Assembly: GCF_035917415.1 (NCBI RefSeq)
Contig: NZ_CP109073.1
Coordinates: 3,704,501-3,768,500, forward strand
Length of the DNA: 64,000 nucleotides
Direction of reading: 5' to 3'
Origin: Streptomyces sp. NBC_01803
GTDB lineage: Bacteria > Actinomycetota > Actinomycetes > Streptomycetales > Streptomycetaceae
Position numbers and translations under genes: made by a program. The notes under the pieces were generated by a model, which worked only from the letters and a program-made list of their open reading frames with translations, was not told the origin of the DNA and ran no database searches. Below are positions 9,577 through 18,649 of the stretch, one piece after another; position 1 is the stretch's first letter; each line of letters opens with the position of its first letter.

Positions 9577-10866
9577 TCAGGGGGCCGTGCGCTCGCGCCA
9601 GGGCAGTTCGGCGGTGACGGTGGTCGGGCCGCCGGGTGGTGAGTGGACGGCGAGCAGGCCGTCGACGGCGGCGAGTCGTTCGGCGAGTCCGGCGAGGCCG
9701 GAGCCGGCGGTGGCGTCGGCGCCGCCCCGGCCGTCGTCCGTGACCTGGAGCATCAGCCGGTCCCCGGCCCGCCACAGGTCGATCCCCGCCCGCCGCGCGC
9801 CGGAGTGCTTGCTGACGTTCTGCAGCAGCTCGGAGGCCGTGAAATACGCGATGCCCTCGATCGCCTCCGCCGGGCGCGACCCCAGCTCCACCTCCACCGT
9901 CACCGGCACGGTGCAGCGGGAGGCGACGGCGGACAGCGCCGGGCCCAGGCCCCGGTCGGTCAGGATCGCCGGATGGATGCCCCGGGCCAGATCCCGCAGC
10001 TCCCGCAACGCGAGCTTCACCTCGCCGTGCGCCTCGTCCACCATCCGGGCCGCCGCCGCCGGATCCTCCGTGAGCTTCTCCTTCGCCATCCCCAGCCCCA
10101 TCGCCAGCGCCACCAGCCGCGCCTGCGCCCCGTCATGCAGATCCCGCTCGATCCGCCGCAGATCCGCGGCCGAGGCGTCCACCACCACCGACCGGTCCGA
10201 CTCCAGCTGCCACATCCGCGTCGCCGCCGCCGACGGGCCGAGCAGGCTCGACACCAGCAGCCGGTCCACCGCCGCCATGCCCCGGATCAGGGGAGCGGCG
10301 GCGATCAGCACCAGCAGTCCGAGCACGGCGGCCATGACCACCTCCAGCGGTCCGTCCCAGCTCCAGCCACCGCCCTGGCCGTCCGTGTTGACCCCGACCC
10401 CGGGCTCGTCGGTGTAGGTGGGGATCGTCCAGAACCACAGCGGGTACGTCAGCAACGACCAGCCCGCCGCCCACAGCGCGATCACCACGGCGAACGTGAA
10501 CACGCCCCACGGCAGGTGCAGCAGGGCGTACGCCGCCGACCGCCACGACACGTTGCTGCGCAGCATCGCGCCCGTCCAGGCCAGCGGCCCCCGGCGGCCC
10601 TCGCGCGGTCGCGACGGCTCCGGCTCGGCCACGTCCAGGCGCAGCAGCAGCCGGGCCCTCAACCGCTCCAGCCGCCCGAACAGGCGCAGCACCAGCAGCA
10701 CGGCGGCCATCAGCGGCAGTCCGACGAACGTCACCAGCAGCCCGCCGCTGACCGACAGGCCGACCACCGCGACGACGAACCCGATCAGCGCCATCGGGAG
10801 GTTCAGCAGCCCGTACAGGCCCTCGCGCCAGGTGCGGGCCGTGAAGGGCAGACGCAGCACGGTCAT
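9577..10866 (-). CDS. Sensor histidine kinase (HisKA_3), second of a tandem pair
   Basis: This 429-residue membrane kinase begins with a sensor region of about four hydrophobic helices (roughly residues 20-65 and 115-200), consistent with the 'sensor domain' group of Streptomyces kinases. The dimerisation/phospho-acceptor helix follows ([16 protein letters not shown], His244), then the HATPase domain with [12 protein letters not shown] and [22 protein letters not shown]. The ATG overlaps the stop of the upstream kinase by 4 bp, so the two are coupled. Its catalytic half is nearly identical in DNA sequence to that of the neighbouring kinase, while the sensor halves differ. Confidence 0.92.
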   Translation of the reverse strand: MTVLRLPFTARTWREGLYGLLNLPMALIGFVVAVVGLSVSGGLLVTFVGLPLMAAVLLVLRLFGRLERLRARLLLRLDVAEPEPSRPREGRRGPLAWTGAMLRSNVSWRSAAYALLHLPWGVFTFAVVIALWAAGWSLLTYPLWFWTIPTYTDEPGVGVNTDGQGGGWSWDGPLEVVMAAVLGLLVLIAAAPLIRGMAAVDRLLVSSLLGPSAAATRMWQLESDRSVVVDASAADLRRIERDLHDGAQARLVALAMGLGMAKEKLTEDPAAAARMVDEAHGEVKLALRELRDLARGIHPAILTDRGLGPALSAVASRCTVPVTVEVELGSRPAEAIEGIAYFTASELLQNVSKHSGARRAGIDLWRAGDRLMLQVTDDGRGGADATAGSGLAGLAERLAAVDGLLAVHSPPGGPTTVTAELPWRERTAP

Positions 10867-12101
10867 CGGGGGGCTCCTTCCGGTTCCGGTTCCGAGGCGT
10901 CGGCCGCCGGTGACGTGCGCTCGCGCCAGGGCAGTTCGGCGGTGACGGTGGTCGGGCCGCCGGGTGGTGAGTGGACGGCGAGCAGGCCGTCGACGGCGGC
11001 GAGTCGTTCGGCGAGTCCGGCGAGGCCGGAGCCGGCGGTGGCGTCGGCGCCGCCCCGGCCGTCGTCCATGACCTGGAGCATCAACCGGGTCTCCGTCCGC
11101 CAGACGTCGACGGAGGCGTGCGCGGCGCCGGAGTGCTTGCTGACGTTCTGCAGCAGCTCGGAGGCGGTGAAGTACGCGATGCCCTCGATGGCCGGGGCCG
11201 GCCGGGCGGCCGTCTCGACCGTGACCCGGACCGGCACGGTGCAGCGGGAGGCGACGGCGGACAGCGCCGGGCCCAGGCCCCGGTCGGTCAGGATCGCCGG
11301 ATGGATGCCCCGGGCCAGATCCCGCAGCTCCCGCAACGCGAGCTTCACCTCGCCGTGCGCCTCGTCCACCATCCGGGCCGCCGCCGCCGGATCCTCGGTG
11401 AGCTTCTCCTTCGCCATCCCCAGCCCCATCGCCAGCGCCACCAGCCGCGCCTGCGCCCCGTCATGCAGATCCCGCTCGATCCGCCGCAGATCCGCGCTGG
11501 CCGTGTCGGTCACCGTCACACGGTCCGACTCCAGCTCCGCGATGCGCCGCTCCAACTCGTCGGAGGGCGACAGCAGGCCGCGCACCAGCGCCCGGTCCAC
11601 GTTGGTCATCCAGCGCGCCAGCCACGGCAGCGCGGGCCAGGCGACGAACAGCGCGGCGCATGTCACCCAGCAGGTCAGCGTCGTCCATGGCAGCCGCACC
11701 ACGAAGAACAGCGCGGTGCGCCACCCGACCGGATCCTTCAGTCCCGCCCACACCCAGCCGAAGAAGCCGGCGCCGCGCCGCGCGCCGCTCAGCGGGCTCG
11801 GCTCGTCGATGCGGAGCTTCAGCAGCGCCCTGGCCCGGGCTCGCTCCCAGGCGCCGAAGCGGCGGCAGCCGAGCAGGCCGAGGGCCAGCACCGGCAGGCC
11901 GATCACCGTCACCGAGAGCAGCACCCCGGCGTAGATCCACGCCAGCACGTAGCAGAACGCGATCAGATCGAGCGGCCAGCTCGACAGCAAGTACCCGCAC
12001 TCCCGCCACGTCTGCGCGCCCAGGGGGGCGCGCGGCGGTGGCAGCGGCGCGGGGGCCTCGGCGCTCGCGCCGGTCCCGGGGGCGGTGATGGTGCTGGTCA
12101 T
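10863..12101 (-). CDS. Sensor histidine kinase (HisKA_3), first of a tandem pair
   Basis: This 412-residue kinase has the same layout as the next gene: hydrophobic sensor helices (about residues 35-75 and 120-165), then [16 protein letters not shown] with His213, and a HATPase domain with [12 protein letters not shown] and [22 protein letters not shown]. Its N-terminus is Pro/Ala-rich ([12 protein letters not shown]). It is the first gene of the operon kinase-kinase-regulator, and its start lies 174 bp from the divergent nuoA start. Duplication of a kinase with one regulator suggests two inputs, or a heterodimer, acting on the same regulator (inference). Confidence 0.92.
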   Translation of the reverse strand: MTSTITAPGTGASAEAPAPLPPPRAPLGAQTWRECGYLLSSWPLDLIAFCYVLAWIYAGVLLSVTVIGLPVLALGLLGCRRFGAWERARARALLKLRIDEPSPLSGARRGAGFFGWVWAGLKDPVGWRTALFFVVRLPWTTLTCWVTCAALFVAWPALPWLARWMTNVDRALVRGLLSPSDELERRIAELESDRVTVTDTASADLRRIERDLHDGAQARLVALAMGLGMAKEKLTEDPAAAARMVDEAHGEVKLALRELRDLARGIHPAILTDRGLGPALSAVASRCTVPVRVTVETAARPAPAIEGIAYFTASELLQNVSKHSGAAHASVDVWRTETRLMLQVMDDGRGGADATAGSGLAGLAERLAAVDGLLAVHSPPGGPTTVTAELPWRERTSPAADASEPEPEGAPR

Positions 12102-12159
12102 GGCCCCAAGAGTGCCGGGCGGCGGGAACGGCCGCCATGGGGTACGTCGGTCAACCGCG

Positions 12160-12175
12160 GTGGGGCTATCCCCAC
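12160..12175. promoter_or_regulatory. Inverted repeat in the kinase/nuoA divergent region
   Basis: The sequence GTGGGG-CTAT-CCCCAC is a perfect 6-bp inverted repeat. It lies 58 bp upstream of the kinase start and 100 bp upstream of nuoA. It is a candidate operator for the two-component system or for another regulator of nuo. Short GC-rich inverted repeats occur by chance in such DNA, so support is weak. Confidence 0.3.
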
Positions 12176-12275
12176 CCCTCGGGAGACCGCCGTGGTCACA
12201 AGCGGGTCACCACCCCTAGACTCCCGTGCAGTCAGTCCTCACTTCCCGTTCCCGCTCGCTGTCGGAGGCCGAACC

Positions 12276-12647
12276 GTGCCCGACTACTTCCACGGCTACT
12301 CGGTCGTCGGTCTGGTCGCGGTCGTCGGCGTGCTGTTCGTCGCCGTCGCGTTCGGCGCGAACCGGCTGCTGCGGCCCGTGGTCCCCACGCCGGAGAAGCT
12401 GCTGACGTACGAGTCCGGCGTCGACCCGGTCGGGGAGGGCTGGGCCCACACGCAGGTGCGGTTCTACGTCTACGCCTTCCTGTACGTGATCTTCGCCGTC
12501 GACTCCGTCTTCCTCTTCCCCTGGGCGACGGTCTTCGCGGCGGACGGCTTCGGCGGGACGACGCTGGTGGAGATGTTCATCTTCCTGGGCTTCCTCGGCG
12601 TCGGACTGCTGTACGCCTGGAAGAAGGGAGTCCTGACGTGGACCTGA
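12276..12647 (+). CDS. nuoA: NADH-quinone oxidoreductase-like subunit A
   Basis: This 123-residue membrane subunit of the complex I proton-pumping arm has three hydrophobic helices. The conserved loop is recognisable: [16 protein letters not shown] (usually YECG; here the Cys is Ser), then [24 protein letters not shown]. The GTG at 12276 has GGAGG seven bases upstream. It is the first gene of a ten-gene run in which every neighbour overlaps or nearly touches. The Cys-to-Ser change in the ECG loop, which lies near the quinone site in canonical complex I, is an oddity of this partial cluster. Confidence 0.92.
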   Translation: MPDYFHGYSVVGLVAVVGVLFVAVAFGANRLLRPVVPTPEKLLTYESGVDPVGEGWAHTQVRFYVYAFLYVIFAVDSVFLFPWATVFAADGFGGTTLVEMFIFLGFLGVGLLYAWKKGVLTWT

Positions 12648-13201
12648 CGCCGGTCAAGCCCACCCTCGGTCCGCTGGCGCGGCTGGCGCCCGAGCCGATG
12701 AAGGTGGTCCTGAACTGGGGCCGTCGCTACAGCCTCTGGGTGTTCAACTTCGGACTCGCCTGCTGCGCGATCGAGTTCATCGCCGCGTCGATGGCGCGGC
12801 ACGACTTCATCCGGCTCGGCGTGATCCCGTTCGCGCCCGGACCGCGCCAGGCCGACCTGATGGTCGTCGCCGGAACGGTCACCGACAAGATGGCGCCGGC
12901 GGTCAAGCGGCTCTACGAGCAGATGCCGGAACCGAAGTACGTGATCTCGTTCGGCGCCTGTGCCAACTGCGGCGGCCCGTACTGGGACTCGTACGCCGTG
13001 ACCAAGGGCGTCGACCAGATCATCCCGGTCGACGTCTACGTGCCCGGCTGCCCGCCCCGGCCCGAGGCGCTCATGCAGGGCATCCTCACCCTCCAGGAGA
13101 AGATCGCGGCGGAGTCGGTCCCCGAGCGGTACACGGCCTCCCCGGCGGCCCTGACCAGCGGTCTCGTCACCCCGGCCACTCCCGAGGGGAGCGGGCGGTG
13201 A
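12638..13201 (+). CDS. nuoB: NADH-quinone oxidoreductase-like subunit B (N2 cluster)
   Basis: This 187-residue peripheral subunit holds the terminal 4Fe-4S cluster N2 that reduces quinone. The cysteine ligands are all present: the CC pair in LACCAIEF, the single Cys in [13 protein letters not shown] and the Cys in [15 protein letters not shown]. The GTG at 12638 lies 10 bp inside nuoA. The gene ends with a Thr/Ala/Pro-rich tail of about 25 residues. Canonical NuoB works against NuoD, which is not encoded in this cluster. Confidence 0.95.
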   Translation: MDLTPVKPTLGPLARLAPEPMKVVLNWGRRYSLWVFNFGLACCAIEFIAASMARHDFIRLGVIPFAPGPRQADLMVVAGTVTDKMAPAVKRLYEQMPEPKYVISFGACANCGGPYWDSYAVTKGVDQIIPVDVYVPGCPPRPEALMQGILTLQEKIAAESVPERYTASPAALTSGLVTPATPEGSGR

Positions 13202-14406
13202 CGGTCGGCTGGCTGCCGCGTCCCGCCGCCGAGATCTTCGGGGAGGGCGCGGAGGCGTCGGAGGCGTACGAGGTGCTGACCGTCGACGTGCCACCGGCCG
13301 CCTGGCCCCAGGCGCTGCGGACGGCGCGGGACGAACTGGGCTGCGCGTTCTTCGACTGGCTGAGCGCCGTGGACGAACCGGGCACCGGCTTCCGGGTCTG
13401 CGCCCACGTCGCCGCCCTCGGCACCCCACCGCGCCGCCTGCTGCTGCGGACGACCGTGCCGCACGAGAACCCGGCGCTGCCGACCGTGACCGGCGTGTAC
13501 GCGGGGGCGTCGTGGCACGAGCGGGAGACGCACGAGATGTTCGGCATCGACTTCCCGGGCCACCCGGAGCTGATTCCGCTGCTGCTCCCGGAGAACTTCG
13601 AGGGCCACCCGCTGCGGAAGGACTTCGTCCTCGCGGCGAGGGTGGCGAAGGCGTGGCCCGGCGCGAAGGAGCCGGGCGAATCGGCCCACGGCGGCCCCAA
13701 GCGCCGCCAGATGCTGCCCCCCGGCGTCCCCGACCCCAACGAATGGGGCCCCCTGAAGGGCCAGCTCCCCGACCTCCCGGCGGCCAGACCCCCCCGCCGC
13801 ACGGGCGCCTCCCCGCCGGAGGGCCGGGCCGCGTCTCGCCGGAGTCGCACGGCGGGCGAGGGTTCGGCGAGCCAGCGCGACGACGCGCCGGAGGCGGGCA
13901 CGACGGCGTCTGCCGGGGAGGGCCGCCCCGCGTCCCGCCCGGACCGCTCGGCGGGCGAGGGTTCGATGCGCCGGCGCGACGACGCGCCGGAGGCGGGCAC
14001 GACGGCGTCTGCCGGGGAGGGCCGGGCCGCGTCCCGTCGGAGTCGCATGGCGGGCGAGGGCTCGGCGAGCCAGCGCGACGACGCGCCGGAGGCGGGCGGC
14101 GAGACGTCTGCCGCGGCGGGCCGCCCCACGTCCCGTCGGGACCGCTCGGCGGGCGAGGGTTCGGCGAGCCGGCGCGATGACGCGCCGGAGGCGGGCACGA
14201 CGGCGTCTGCCGGGGAGGGCCGCCCCGCGTCCCGCCCGGACCGCTCCACCGACGAGGATTCGGCGAGTCGGGAGGCCGGCTCCGCGTCGGCTGGTGAGGC
14301 GGCGCGGCGGCGGACCGATGTGCCGTGGAATCAGGTTCCCTCCGACGACAGCGACCGCGATACCGACAGCGATACCGACAGCGATACCGACGGAGGCGGT
14401 CGTTGA
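13198..14406 (+). CDS. nuoC: NuoC-like subunit with a long repetitive C-terminal tail
   Basis: Residues about 1-165 form the NuoC (30-kDa) domain, ending in the signature [22 protein letters not shown] and [13 protein letters not shown]. The 402-residue protein then carries about 200 residues of low-complexity tail where family members usually stop near 180-240. From residue 209 there are four full units and one partial unit of a 33-residue repeat with the core [16 protein letters not shown], rich in Arg, Asp, Ala and Ser. A short Asp/Thr/Ser run ([11 protein letters not shown]) follows. The start overlaps nuoB by 4 bp. The tail is probably disordered and mixed-charge; its role is unknown. 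No NuoD fusion is present. Confidence 0.88.
   Translation: MTVGWLPRPAAEIFGEGAEASEAYEVLTVDVPPAAWPQALRTARDELGCAFFDWLSAVDEPGTGFRVCAHVAALGTPPRRLLLRTTVPHENPALPTVTGVYAGASWHERETHEMFGIDFPGHPELIPLLLPENFEGHPLRKDFVLAARVAKAWPGAKEPGESAHGGPKRRQMLPPGVPDPNEWGPLKGQLPDLPAARPPRRTGASPPEGRAASRRSRTAGEGSASQRDDAPEAGTTASAGEGRPASRPDRSAGEGSMRRRDDAPEAGTTASAGEGRAASRRSRMAGEGSASQRDDAPEAGGETSAAAGRPTSRRDRSAGEGSASRRDDAPEAGTTASAGEGRPASRPDRSTDEDSASREAGSASAGEAARRRTDVPWNQVPSDDSDRDTDSDTDSDTDGGGR
13822..14280 (+). repeat. 99-bp tandem repeats inside nuoC
   Basis: Units of 99 bp (33 codons) begin at 13822, 13921, 14020, 14119 and, partial, 14218. They keep the reading frame. Units vary mainly at the positions corresponding to RRSR / RPDR and to TASAGE / ETSAAA. 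Because 99 is a multiple of 3, copy-number change would lengthen or shorten the NuoC tail without a frameshift. Confidence 0.92.
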
Positions 14407-15365
14407 TGGATCTTCTCGATGTCGGCGCGCGGCTTCTCGCCGTGCTGCTCGCCTTCCTCGTGCTGCCCCTCCTCGTCGGGCAGAGCGAGCACAAGGTCAT
14501 GGCCCACATGCAGGGCCGCGTCGGCCCGATGCACGCCGGCGGGTTCCACGGCTGGGCCCAACTCGTCGCCGACGGTGTGAAGTTCGCGCAGAAGGAGGAC
14601 ATCGTCCCCGCCGGGGCCGACCGCCGGGTCTTCCAGCTCGCGCCCGCCGTCGCGCTCATCCCGTACCTGATCGTCCTCATCGCCATCCCCTTCGGCCCCG
14701 ACGGGATGGTCGGCCAGATCCTCGACGCCGGAATCCTCTTCGTGCTCGCCGTTCTCGGCGTCGGCGTCCTCGGGGCGCTCATGGGCGGCTGGGCCTCCGC
14801 CAACAAGTACTCGCTGCTCGGCGGCATGCGGACCGCCGCCCAGCTCATGGCCTACGAGCTGCCGCTCCTCCTCACCGCCGCCTCCGTCGCCATGGCCGCC
14901 GGAACGCTCAGCCTCCCCGGCATCCTGGCCGAGTTCGAGTGGTGGTGGGTGCCCTGGCAGCTCGCCGGCGCCTTCGTCTTCTTCACCGCCGGCCTCGCCG
15001 AGCTGCAACGGCCGCCGTTCGACGCGCCGATCGCCAACGAGGAGATCGTCTTCGGCGCCTACACCGAGTACTCCGGCCTCCGCTTCGCCCTCTTCCTCCT
15101 CGCCGAGTACGCCGGCATCGTCGTCATCTGCGCCCTGACCGCCGTCCTCTTCCTCGGCGGCTGGCACGGCCCGGCCGCCGACCAGCTCGGCTGGCTGTGG
15201 ATGCTGCTGAAGACCGGCGGCCTCGCCTTCCTCGTCATCTGGGCCCGCGTGGCCTGGCCGCGGCTGCGCGCCGACCAGATCCAGAAGTTCGCCTGGACCG
15301 TGCTCGTGCCGCTCGCCCTCGCGCAGGTGGCCCTCACCGGAGTCGTCAGGGTGGTGATCGCATGA
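14406..15365 (+). CDS. nuoH: NADH-quinone oxidoreductase-like subunit H
   Basis: This 319-residue integral membrane subunit joins the peripheral and membrane arms and forms part of the quinone channel. It has about eight hydrophobic helices. The hallmark segments are [24 protein letters not shown] near residue 40, [13 protein letters not shown] near residue 150, and [27 protein letters not shown] near residues 200-225. The ATG at 14406 shares its A with the nuoC stop codon (TGATG), so the two are coupled. Confidence 0.95.
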   Translation: MDLLDVGARLLAVLLAFLVLPLLVGQSEHKVMAHMQGRVGPMHAGGFHGWAQLVADGVKFAQKEDIVPAGADRRVFQLAPAVALIPYLIVLIAIPFGPDGMVGQILDAGILFVLAVLGVGVLGALMGGWASANKYSLLGGMRTAAQLMAYELPLLLTAASVAMAAGTLSLPGILAEFEWWWVPWQLAGAFVFFTAGLAELQRPPFDAPIANEEIVFGAYTEYSGLRFALFLLAEYAGIVVICALTAVLFLGGWHGPAADQLGWLWMLLKTGGLAFLVIWARVAWPRLRADQIQKFAWTVLVPLALAQVALTGVVRVVIA

Positions 15366-15892
15366 GCTTCGGATCCGGTCTCGTCAAGGGGCTGGCCGTC
15401 ACGCTGCGCACGATGACGCGCCGCGCCGTCACGCGGCAGTATCCGGAGGTCCAGCCCGAGCTGCCGCCGCGCAGCCGGGGCGTGATCGCGCTGTTCGAGG
15501 AGAACTGCACGGTCTGCATGCTCTGCGCCCGCGAGTGCCCCGACTGGTGCATCTACATCGACTCCCACAAGGAGACCCTCCCCGCCACCGCTCCCGGCGG
15601 GCGGGAGCGCAGCCGCAACGTCCTCGACCGGTTCGCCATCGACTTCTCGCTGTGCATGTACTGCGGGATCTGCGTCGAGGTGTGCCCGTTCGACGCGCTG
15701 TTCTGGTCCCCGGAGTTCGAGTACTCCGAGACCGACATCCACGAGCTGACCCACGAGCGCGACCGGCTGCGCGAGTGGATGTGGACCGTGCCCGAGCCGC
15801 CGCCGCTGGACCCGGCGGCCGAGGAGCCGAAGGAGATCGCCGCCGCCCGCAAGGCGGCGGAACGGGAGACGCGCGCGGGGGAGGGAACGTGA
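15362..15892 (+). CDS. nuoI: NADH-quinone oxidoreductase-like subunit I (two 4Fe-4S)
   Basis: This 176-residue ferredoxin-like subunit carries clusters N6a and N6b. Both motifs are intact: [12 protein letters not shown] (about residues 50-61) and [12 protein letters not shown] (about 99-110). The C-terminus is a charged helix ([12 protein letters not shown]) and an Ala/Glu/Arg tail. It overlaps nuoH by 4 bp (ATGA). With NuoB it gives the cluster an electron path, although the NADH module (E, F, G) is absent here. Confidence 0.95.
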   Translation: MSFGSGLVKGLAVTLRTMTRRAVTRQYPEVQPELPPRSRGVIALFEENCTVCMLCARECPDWCIYIDSHKETLPATAPGGRERSRNVLDRFAIDFSLCMYCGICVEVCPFDALFWSPEFEYSETDIHELTHERDRLREWMWTVPEPPPLDPAAEEPKEIAAARKAAERETRAGEGT

Positions 15893-16419
15893 CCGGCGGC
15901 AACGGATATCTCTCGCCGTCCGGACAGGAGATCGTCTTCATCCTGACCGGCCTCGTCGTCCTCGGCGCCGCCGTGCTGTGCGTCACGACCAAGCAACTCG
16001 TGCACGCCGCGCTCTGGCTGGTCGTCGCCCTCGGCGGGCTCGCCGTCCAGTACCTGCTGCTCACCGCCGAGTTCGTGGCCTGGGTGCAGGTCCTGATCTA
16101 CCTCGGGTCGGTCGTCGTCCTGCTGCTGTTCGGGCTGATGCTCACCAAGGCGCCCATCGGCCCGTCCGCCGAGGCCGACTCCGGCAACCGCCCCGTCGCC
16201 CTCGTCGTCGCCCTGGCCGCCGCCGCCACCCTCGTCACCCTGGTCGTCGACGCCTTCCGCACCGCCTGGATCGACCTCGACACCCCGCACGGCGAGACCG
16301 GACCGGTCGGCGAGAGCCTGTTCCGCGTCTGGGTGCTGCCCTTCGAGGCGCTGTCGGTCCTGCTGCTCGCCGCGCTGGTCGGCGCCATCGTCCTGTCCCG
16401 CAAGGACGGTGAGGGCTGA
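15889..16419 (+). CDS. nuoJ: NADH-quinone oxidoreductase-like subunit J
   Basis: This 176-residue membrane subunit has five hydrophobic helices. The conserved core is [48 protein letters not shown], which contains the Glu and pi-bulge region of NuoJ. The GTG at 15889 overlaps the end of nuoI by 4 bp. The C-terminal helix ends [14 protein letters not shown]. Its size and layout are normal for actinobacteria. Confidence 0.94.
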   Translation: MTGGNGYLSPSGQEIVFILTGLVVLGAAVLCVTTKQLVHAALWLVVALGGLAVQYLLLTAEFVAWVQVLIYLGSVVVLLLFGLMLTKAPIGPSAEADSGNRPVALVVALAAAATLVTLVVDAFRTAWIDLDTPHGETGPVGESLFRVWVLPFEALSVLLLAALVGAIVLSRKDGEG

Positions 16420-16739
16420 TGCACCTCGTCTACCCGGCCGTGCTCTCCGCGCTGCTGTTCGGCGTCGGCCTGTACGGCGTCCTGGCCCGGCGGAACGCCA
16501 TCCTGGTGCTGATGTCGGTGGAGCTGATGCTCGCCGCCGTCGGTCTCAACCTCGTCGCGTTCGACGTCTGGCTGCGCGACGCCACCCACGCCGGCCAGGT
16601 CTTCACGCTCTTCCTCATCGCCCTCGCCGCCGCGGAGATCGGTATCGGCCTCGCCATCGTCCTGCTCGTCCACCGACGACGCGGCACCACGGCCGTCGAC
16701 CGGCTCACCGAGCTCCGGGAGAAGAAGCCCGTCACGTGA
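16419..16739 (+). CDS. nuoK: NADH-quinone oxidoreductase-like subunit K
   Basis: This 106-residue subunit has three transmembrane helices. The two buried glutamates expected for proton transfer are visible in [17 protein letters not shown] and in [20 protein letters not shown]. The ATG at 16419 shares one base with the nuoJ stop. It ends [14 protein letters not shown] ([10 protein letters not shown]), and its stop overlaps the start of nuoL. Confidence 0.95.
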   Translation: MHLVYPAVLSALLFGVGLYGVLARRNAILVLMSVELMLAAVGLNLVAFDVWLRDATHAGQVFTLFLIALAAAEIGIGLAIVLLVHRRRGTTAVDRLTELREKKPVT

Positions 16740-18643
16740 ACACCACGACCGCCGCCGTCCTCGTCCCGCTGCTGCCCTTCGCCGCCGCGGCGCTGATCCT
16801 GCTCACCGGTCGGCGCGCCCCGGAGTTCGCGCGCCCGCTCGCCGTGCTGCCCACGCTGCTTTCCGCCGCCCTCGCGGTCTTCGTGGCGCTGCGTCAGGGC
16901 GGCGACGAGCCGATCGACGCCGCCACCCGCCTCACCCGCACCGGGAACGACGCGCTGCCCATCGAGCTGGCCCTGCACCTCGACGGGTACGCCGTTCTGG
17001 TGGCCGTGCTGGTCACCGTCGTCGCCGGCTGCGTCCAGCTCTACTCCACCGGCTACATGCGCGGCGACGCCCGCTACCCGTCGTACGCCGCCCTTGTCTC
17101 CCTTTTCACCGCCGCGATGCTGCTGGTCGTCTACACCGACGATCTGATCGTGCTGCTGACCGGCTGGGAGGTCATGGGCATCGCCTCCTACTTCCTGGTC
17201 GGCCACTACTGGGAGACCTCGGCGGCCCGCGCCGCCTCGCTGAAGGCGTTCCTGGTCACCAAGCTCGGTGACGTGCCGTTCCTGATCGGCATCCTGATCC
17301 TGGCCGGCGACGCGGGCACGTTCCGGATCAGCGCCATCGCGGACCGGCTCTCCTCGCCGTCCTCGTCCTTCGCGCTCGACCACCCCACGCTGGTGGCGCT
17401 GCTGCTGCTCGCCGGGGTGGCCGGCAAGTCGGCACAGGTGCCGCTGCACACCTGGCTGCCGGACGCGATGGCCGGCCCGACGCCCGTCTCCGCGCTCATC
17501 CACGCCGCCACCATGGTCGCCGCGGGCGTCTACTTCGTCGCCCGGCTGCTGCCGGTCTTCACCGCCTCGGCCGCCGCCCTCACTGTCCTCGCCGTCGTCT
17601 CCGCGCTGACCATGCTGGGCTCGGCCCTCGCCGCGCTCGCCCAGGACGACGTCAAACGGATACTGGCTTACTCCACCATCGGCCAGCTCGGCTACATGAC
17701 CGGCGCGCTCGCCGTCGCGGACCGCGAGGCCGCCGTCTTCCACCTGCTCACCCACGGCGCGTTCAAGGCGCTGCTGTTCCTCACCGCCGGGGTGCTCATC
17801 CACACCGCGGGCACCGGCTCGCTGACCGCCATGTCGCGGCTGCGCGCCCTGCGGCGGCGGGCGCCGGACGCCTTCTGGGCGATGACGATCGGACTGCTCG
17901 CGCTGGCCGCCGTGCCGCCGTTCTCCGGGTTCTTCTCCAAGGAGGCCGTGCTGGGCGCGGCCGAGCACGCCGCGCTGGACTCCGCGCACGGCGTCCCGGC
18001 CGCCGCGGGCTGGATCGTGCTGGTAGCGGGCCTGGCGACGGCGCTGGTCACCGCCGCCTACGCGGCGCGGCTGTGGCTGGTCGCCTTCCACGATCCGGCC
18101 GGCGTCCGGGAGGAGCCGGTGCCGGTCGGGGAGGGCGCGAGCCCGGCGATGACCGCCGTGCTGTGGCTGCTCGCGCTGCCCGCCCTGGCGCTCGGCCTGG
18201 CCTACCGGGAGCTGCCCGACTGGTTCGACGGCGGCTCGCTCGCCCCGTCCCCGGCCACCTCGGCGCTGGCCACCGGGGCCGCGCTGTTCGGCGCGCTGAT
18301 CGCCTGGGCGGGCTGGCGGCGGGCGTACGAGGGCGACCGGCCGGTCGACCCGGGGCCGGTGCTGCTCGGCCGGCTGCACCGGCACGCCGCCGCCGGTTTC
18401 CACCTGGACGCCGTCTACGCGGCGGCGTTCGTCCGGCCGGTCCGGGCCGCCGCCCGGCTGGTGCGCTTCCTCGACGCGGCCGTCGTCGACACGTACGTGC
18501 GCGGCGCCGCCAACGGCACCGGCCTGCTCGGCACCCTCACCCGCCGCGCCCAGACCGGCAACATCCAGACCTATCTCAGCGCCCTGGCCGCGGGGGCCCT
18601 CATCCTGACCGTCGCCGCCGTCCTCGTCGTCACGGGGAAGTGA
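16736..18643 (+). CDS. nuoL: NADH-quinone oxidoreductase-like subunit L (antiporter-like)
   Basis: This 635-residue antiporter-like subunit provides a proton channel and the lateral helix of the membrane arm. The family landmarks are [18 protein letters not shown] (key Glu), [37 protein letters not shown] (key Lys and His), [10 protein letters not shown] and FFSKEAV. The GTG at 16736 overlaps nuoK by 4 bp. A C-terminal amphipathic region and final anchor helix ([20 protein letters not shown]) are present, as in complete NuoL. Confidence 0.95.
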   Translation: MNTTTAAVLVPLLPFAAAALILLTGRRAPEFARPLAVLPTLLSAALAVFVALRQGGDEPIDAATRLTRTGNDALPIELALHLDGYAVLVAVLVTVVAGCVQLYSTGYMRGDARYPSYAALVSLFTAAMLLVVYTDDLIVLLTGWEVMGIASYFLVGHYWETSAARAASLKAFLVTKLGDVPFLIGILILAGDAGTFRISAIADRLSSPSSSFALDHPTLVALLLLAGVAGKSAQVPLHTWLPDAMAGPTPVSALIHAATMVAAGVYFVARLLPVFTASAAALTVLAVVSALTMLGSALAALAQDDVKRILAYSTIGQLGYMTGALAVADREAAVFHLLTHGAFKALLFLTAGVLIHTAGTGSLTAMSRLRALRRRAPDAFWAMTIGLLALAAVPPFSGFFSKEAVLGAAEHAALDSAHGVPAAAGWIVLVAGLATALVTAAYAARLWLVAFHDPAGVREEPVPVGEGASPAMTAVLWLLALPALALGLAYRELPDWFDGGSLAPSPATSALATGAALFGALIAWAGWRRAYEGDRPVDPGPVLLGRLHRHAAAGFHLDAVYAAAFVRPVRAAARLVRFLDAAVVDTYVRGAANGTGLLGTLTRRAQTGNIQTYLSALAAGALILTVAAVLVVTGK

Positions 18644-18649
18644 CCGCCC

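Noticed and set aside
13822-14280. 99-bp repeats considered as a CRISPR or IS remnant
   Set aside because: They keep the nuoC frame, have no spacers and no terminal inverted repeats.
13198-14406. Idea that nuoC is a NuoCD fusion
   Set aside because: The C-terminal half has none of the NuoD motifs; it is low-complexity repeats.
12470-14848. Minus-strand open frame of 792 codons opposite nuoA-nuoH
   Set aside because: Antisense to well-supported nuo genes. It is repetitive because it mirrors the nuoC repeats.
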